DNA of 64,000 nt from Acidobacteriota bacterium (GTDB taxonomy: Bacteria > Acidobacteriota > Blastocatellia > UBA7656): positions 1 through 64,000 of the forward strand of contig JACQDB010000135.1 of the NCBI GenBank assembly GCA_016201275.1, read 5' to 3'. A program made the position numbers and the translations under genes. Position 1 is the first letter of the stretch. Each line of letters begins with the position of its first letter. Shown here piece by piece: positions 61,326 through 64,000 of this stretch. The notes under the pieces are model-generated. The model was not told where the DNA came from. It worked only from the letters and a program-made list of their open reading frames with translations, and ran no database searches.

Positions 61326-64000
61326 ATGAAGCATTCAACGCTGTTCCTCAGCGCTCTGGTTATTGCTGTGTTCGTAGGCGGCACCAGTGCGTTGATGCAA
61401 CAGAACTACAACAAACAACTACAGGACAAGGGGATTGATTCGGCACCGCCGGTGTTGGAAGCAATTCCGCAAACTTACATGAATCAAACTTCGCGTCACA
61501 AATTAATCCTTGCTGTAGCCGACGCGCAGGTTTATGCCGATTTACAAAATCAAAATGCCATCGTTGATGAAATTAATTATGGCAGTTTCAAAGTCGTGAC
61601 GATTGACGAGCAAGCGGTAGGAGGCCGCGCGGCTCTGCAAGCGCTTGCGACGCCGGTGCATGACGAGCAAAATTTCATCGCCCTCAACGGCTTTGTTCTC
61701 GACACCACCAATCCTGAAGTAACGTATGCACAGTTGCCCGCCGATTTGCACAAGCCAGACATGGCCGACGCCCTGACTCGCGACCTGCGACCGCGTGGCG
61801 GTTTGTACCTGGTGCAGTTTGCCGGGCCGGTCAAAGATGACTGGTTGGCAGCGTTGAAAAACTCCGGCGCTGAAATCGTTTCCTATATGCCGTCAAACGC
61901 TTATGTGGTGCGCTCGAAGGCCAAAGCCGCAACGGCCTTGAAGGCGTTCAAACAAAATCGCTTCGTGCAGTTTGTCGGCGATTATGAACCGGCGTATCGC
62001 CTCTCGCCCGAACTGCGTAGCCTACGAAGTGTGGATGGTACGGCTTTCGTTGACATCACCGTGCAGGTCATCGAGGGTGCGAATGCGAAAAAGACGCTTG
62101 CCAATCTTGCCGCGCTGGCCAGCGCTGGCATTCAGACGCATCAGGTGTTGAATTATCATAATGTCGAAATGCGCGTGCAGGCTTCGCGGCTGGCGGAAAT
62201 CGCTTTTTACGATGATGTATTCGCGGTTGAACCGCAGCGGCAACGACGCAGACTCGACGAAGCGCAAGGGCAAATCGTGGCCGGAAATCTCACAGGCAAT
62301 TCGCCTACAGGTCCCGGCTATCTGACTTGGCTTGCCGGTAAAGGCTTCACCAGTTCGCAATTCACGACGTTTGCGGTCAACGTCGTGGACGATGCGCTCA
62401 CCTTGACCGGGCATCCTGATTTGCCTACCGCCCGTGTCGCCTTCACCAACAACCCGACGGCGCAGACCGGTATGCAAGGTGGCCACGGATTTTTGAACGC
62501 CAACATCATTGCCGGATTCAACAGCGGCACGGGTGCGGCGGTCGAAGATGCCAACGGCTTCAACTACGGCTTGGGGATTTCACCGTTTGCCAGAGTCGGC
62601 TCAACGGCCATCTTCGGGGCGACGGCCTCAAGCAGCACCGCCTGGGAAAGCACAGCTTACGGACAGGGCGCACGCCTGTCGTCAAACTCTTGGGGCTTTC
62701 AAACTCAAACCGGCGGCCCGGTCGCCGTTTATGATGCCAGCGCACAGGAGTACGACCGCATCGTGCGCGACGCGCAAACTACCGCAGGGTTGCAGCAACT
62801 CTCTATCGTCTTTGCGGCGGGCAATGATGGCTCTGGCGCGAACACCGTCAGCAGTCCAGCCACCGCCAAGAACATCATCTGCGTAGGCGCAAGCGAAAAC
62901 GTGCGACAGACCGGCACTGACGGTTGCGCGGTCGCCAACACAGGGGCTGACAGCGCCAACGACATCATCGGTTTTTCGTCGCGTGGCCCGGTCAATTCCG
63001 CTGGCGGTGACGGGCGCATCAAACCCGACATCATGGCTCCCGGCACCCACATCGAAGCGGGTGTGCCGCAATCGAACTACGATGGCACCAGCGTTTGCGA
63101 TAAATTCTTCCCCACTGGACAAACCCTCTACGGTTGGTCTAGCGGCACCTCGCATTCCTGTCCGGCAGTCGCAGGCGGCGCGTCGTTGGTTTATCAGAAT
63201 TTCCTCAACAACAGTCTGGCCGCGCCGAGTCCGGCAATGGTCAAAGCCTATCTGATGAACTCTGCCAGTTATATGAGTGGGGTGGGCGCAAACGATACCT
63301 TGCCTTCCAACAATCAGGGCATGGGGCGCATGGATTTGGGCAGAGCCTTCGACGGATCGGCAAGAATTCTGGTTGACCAGACTCAGGTACTAGGCACCAC
63401 CGGACAAACTTTCCAAGTCACTGGCTCGGTAGTGTCTTCGGCGCAACCCTTCCGCGTCACCTTGGCGTGGACCGATGCCGCAGGGCCAACCACAGGCGCG
63501 CCGTGGGTCAACAACCTTGACCTTGAAGTAACCATCAACGGCACGACTTTCAAAGGCAATGTTTTCTCCGGTGCCAACTCGGTAGCGGGCGGCACTGCCG
63601 ATGGCAAAAACAACGTCGAGTCGGTATTCCTTCCGGCTGGCACTACCGGCAGTTTCACTGTCACCGTCAGAGCTACGAATATCGCTGGCGATGGCGTGCC
63701 GGGCAATGCCGACACCACCGATCAGGATTTTGCGTTGGTGGTTTACAACGCCAATACCGGCACGCCGACTTCGCCAACCATAGGCGTCAGTCCCGCCAGT
63801 TTCAGCTTCACGGCCACCGCAGGCGGCGCGAATCCGGCGAGCCAATCCCTGAGCATCACCAACACCGGCGGCGGCACTTTGAGTTGGACGGCGAGCAGCA
63901 ACCAAACGTGGTTGAGCGTCAGTCCGACTTCGGGAACCGCTCCGTCAACGGCAACCGTGTCGGCCAACATTACGGGGCTGGCAGCGGGAACCTATAACGG
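61326..64000 (+). CDS. Secreted subtilisin-family serine protease with BACON-like domain (partial)
   Basis: At least 891 residues, open at the right edge. AAGGAGGAAGG lies 7 nt before the ATG. A signal peptide (LFLSALVIAVFVGGTSA) and a long prodomain-like region (to about 300: GGLYLVQFAGPVKDDWLAALK, ALKAFKQNRFVQFVGDYEP) precede the S8 domain. The triad is in FAVNVVDDALT (Asp), GMQGGHGFLNANIIAG (His) and SSGTSHSCPAVAGGAS (Ser). After a proprotein-convertase-like beta region (PFRVTLAWTDAAG), a BACON-type domain begins (SPASFSFTATAGGANPASQ, LSITNTGGGTLSWTASS). It degrades extracellular protein; BACON domains may bind mucin or carbohydrate. Confidence 0.9.
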   Translation, partial: MKHSTLFLSALVIAVFVGGTSALMQQNYNKQLQDKGIDSAPPVLEAIPQTYMNQTSRHKLILAVADAQVYADLQNQNAIVDEINYGSFKVVTIDEQAVGGRAALQALATPVHDEQNFIALNGFVLDTTNPEVTYAQLPADLHKPDMADALTRDLRPRGGLYLVQFAGPVKDDWLAALKNSGAEIVSYMPSNAYVVRSKAKAATALKAFKQNRFVQFVGDYEPAYRLSPELRSLRSVDGTAFVDITVQVIEGANAKKTLANLAALASAGIQTHQVLNYHNVEMRVQASRLAEIAFYDDVFAVEPQRQRRRLDEAQGQIVAGNLTGNSPTGPGYLTWLAGKGFTSSQFTTFAVNVVDDALTLTGHPDLPTARVAFTNNPTAQTGMQGGHGFLNANIIAGFNSGTGAAVEDANGFNYGLGISPFARVGSTAIFGATASSSTAWESTAYGQGARLSSNSWGFQTQTGGPVAVYDASAQEYDRIVRDAQTTAGLQQLSIVFAAGNDGSGANTVSSPATAKNIICVGASENVRQTGTDGCAVANTGADSANDIIGFSSRGPVNSAGGDGRIKPDIMAPGTHIEAGVPQSNYDGTSVCDKFFPTGQTLYGWSSGTSHSCPAVAGGASLVYQNFLNNSLAAPSPAMVKAYLMNSASYMSGVGANDTLPSNNQGMGRMDLGRAFDGSARILVDQTQVLGTTGQTFQVTGSVVSSAQPFRVTLAWTDAAGPTTGAPWVNNLDLEVTINGTTFKGNVFSGANSVAGGTADGKNNVESVFLPAGTTGSFTVTVRATNIAGDGVPGNADTTDQDFALVVYNANTGTPTSPTIGVSPASFSFTATAGGANPASQSLSITNTGGGTLSWTASSNQTWLSVSPTSGTAPSTATVSANITGLAAGTYN

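Overview
The window looks like chromosomal DNA of an Acidobacteriota bacterium, probably class Blastocatellia. The reasons are two very large TonB-dependent receptors with an N-terminal carboxypeptidase-regulatory-like domain, an ECF sigma / anti-sigma / DUF4252 operon, a winged-helix regulator fused to TPRs, many secreted proteins of unknown role, moderate GC, and long repeat-rich intergenic spaces. The assignment is inferred from gene content; there is no rRNA. I recognised no tRNA, rRNA or CRISPR array.

Layout. 1-0.9 kb: the tail of an unidentified gene and a decayed IS200/IS605 element. 0.9-9.9 kb: a GMC oxidoreductase, a Tat-exported class V aminotransferase, an MscS channel, a lytic transglycosylase and a rhomboid-TPR protein, separated by repeat-filled gaps. 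9.9-24.7 kb, mostly minus strand: receptor 1, the heat-shock cluster dnaK-dnaJ-(small membrane protein)-hspR with a HAIR-like operator over the dnaK promoter, a secreted protein, receptor 2 and feoAB. 25.8-31.3 kb: an asnB / methyltransferase / epimerase / ThiF-like run ending in a HicBA module whose hicA is frameshifted. 31.3-38 kb: thrB, a TlpA-like thioredoxin, murQ, nagA, a phosphoesterase-like protein and a second transglycosylase, consistent with cell-wall recycling. 38-48.7 kb: a secreted tandem-repeat protein, the winged-helix/TPR regulator, the sigma/anti-sigma/DUF4252 operon, NDH-2, a LytTR regulator and a secreted JAMM-like protein. 48.7-57.7 kb: an amidohydrolase fused to a TonB C-terminal domain, an acyl-CoA dehydrogenase, a YCF48-like protein, two TonB-type proteins and a roadblock protein. 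58-64 kb: a deoxyhypusine-synthase-like gene with speA (polyamines) and the start of a secreted subtilisin with a BACON-like domain.

The least expected signal lies between the genes. At least seven loci just 3' of genes carry degenerate tandem heptanucleotides, and most fold into long hairpins whose arms stay complementary although the heptad sequence differs between loci. Three further palindromic repeat families are present: a ~95-bp MITE-like element (four copies, one supplying the 3' end of a DUF4252 gene), a GAGGCGGTC hairpin (four copies) and a TGTACGGGCGACC palindrome (two copies). Other observations worth checking are the amidohydrolase-TonB fusion, a mosaic TPR regulator, a TnpA lacking one HUH histidine beside an intact ribosome-site-sequestering hairpin, and the hicA frameshift.
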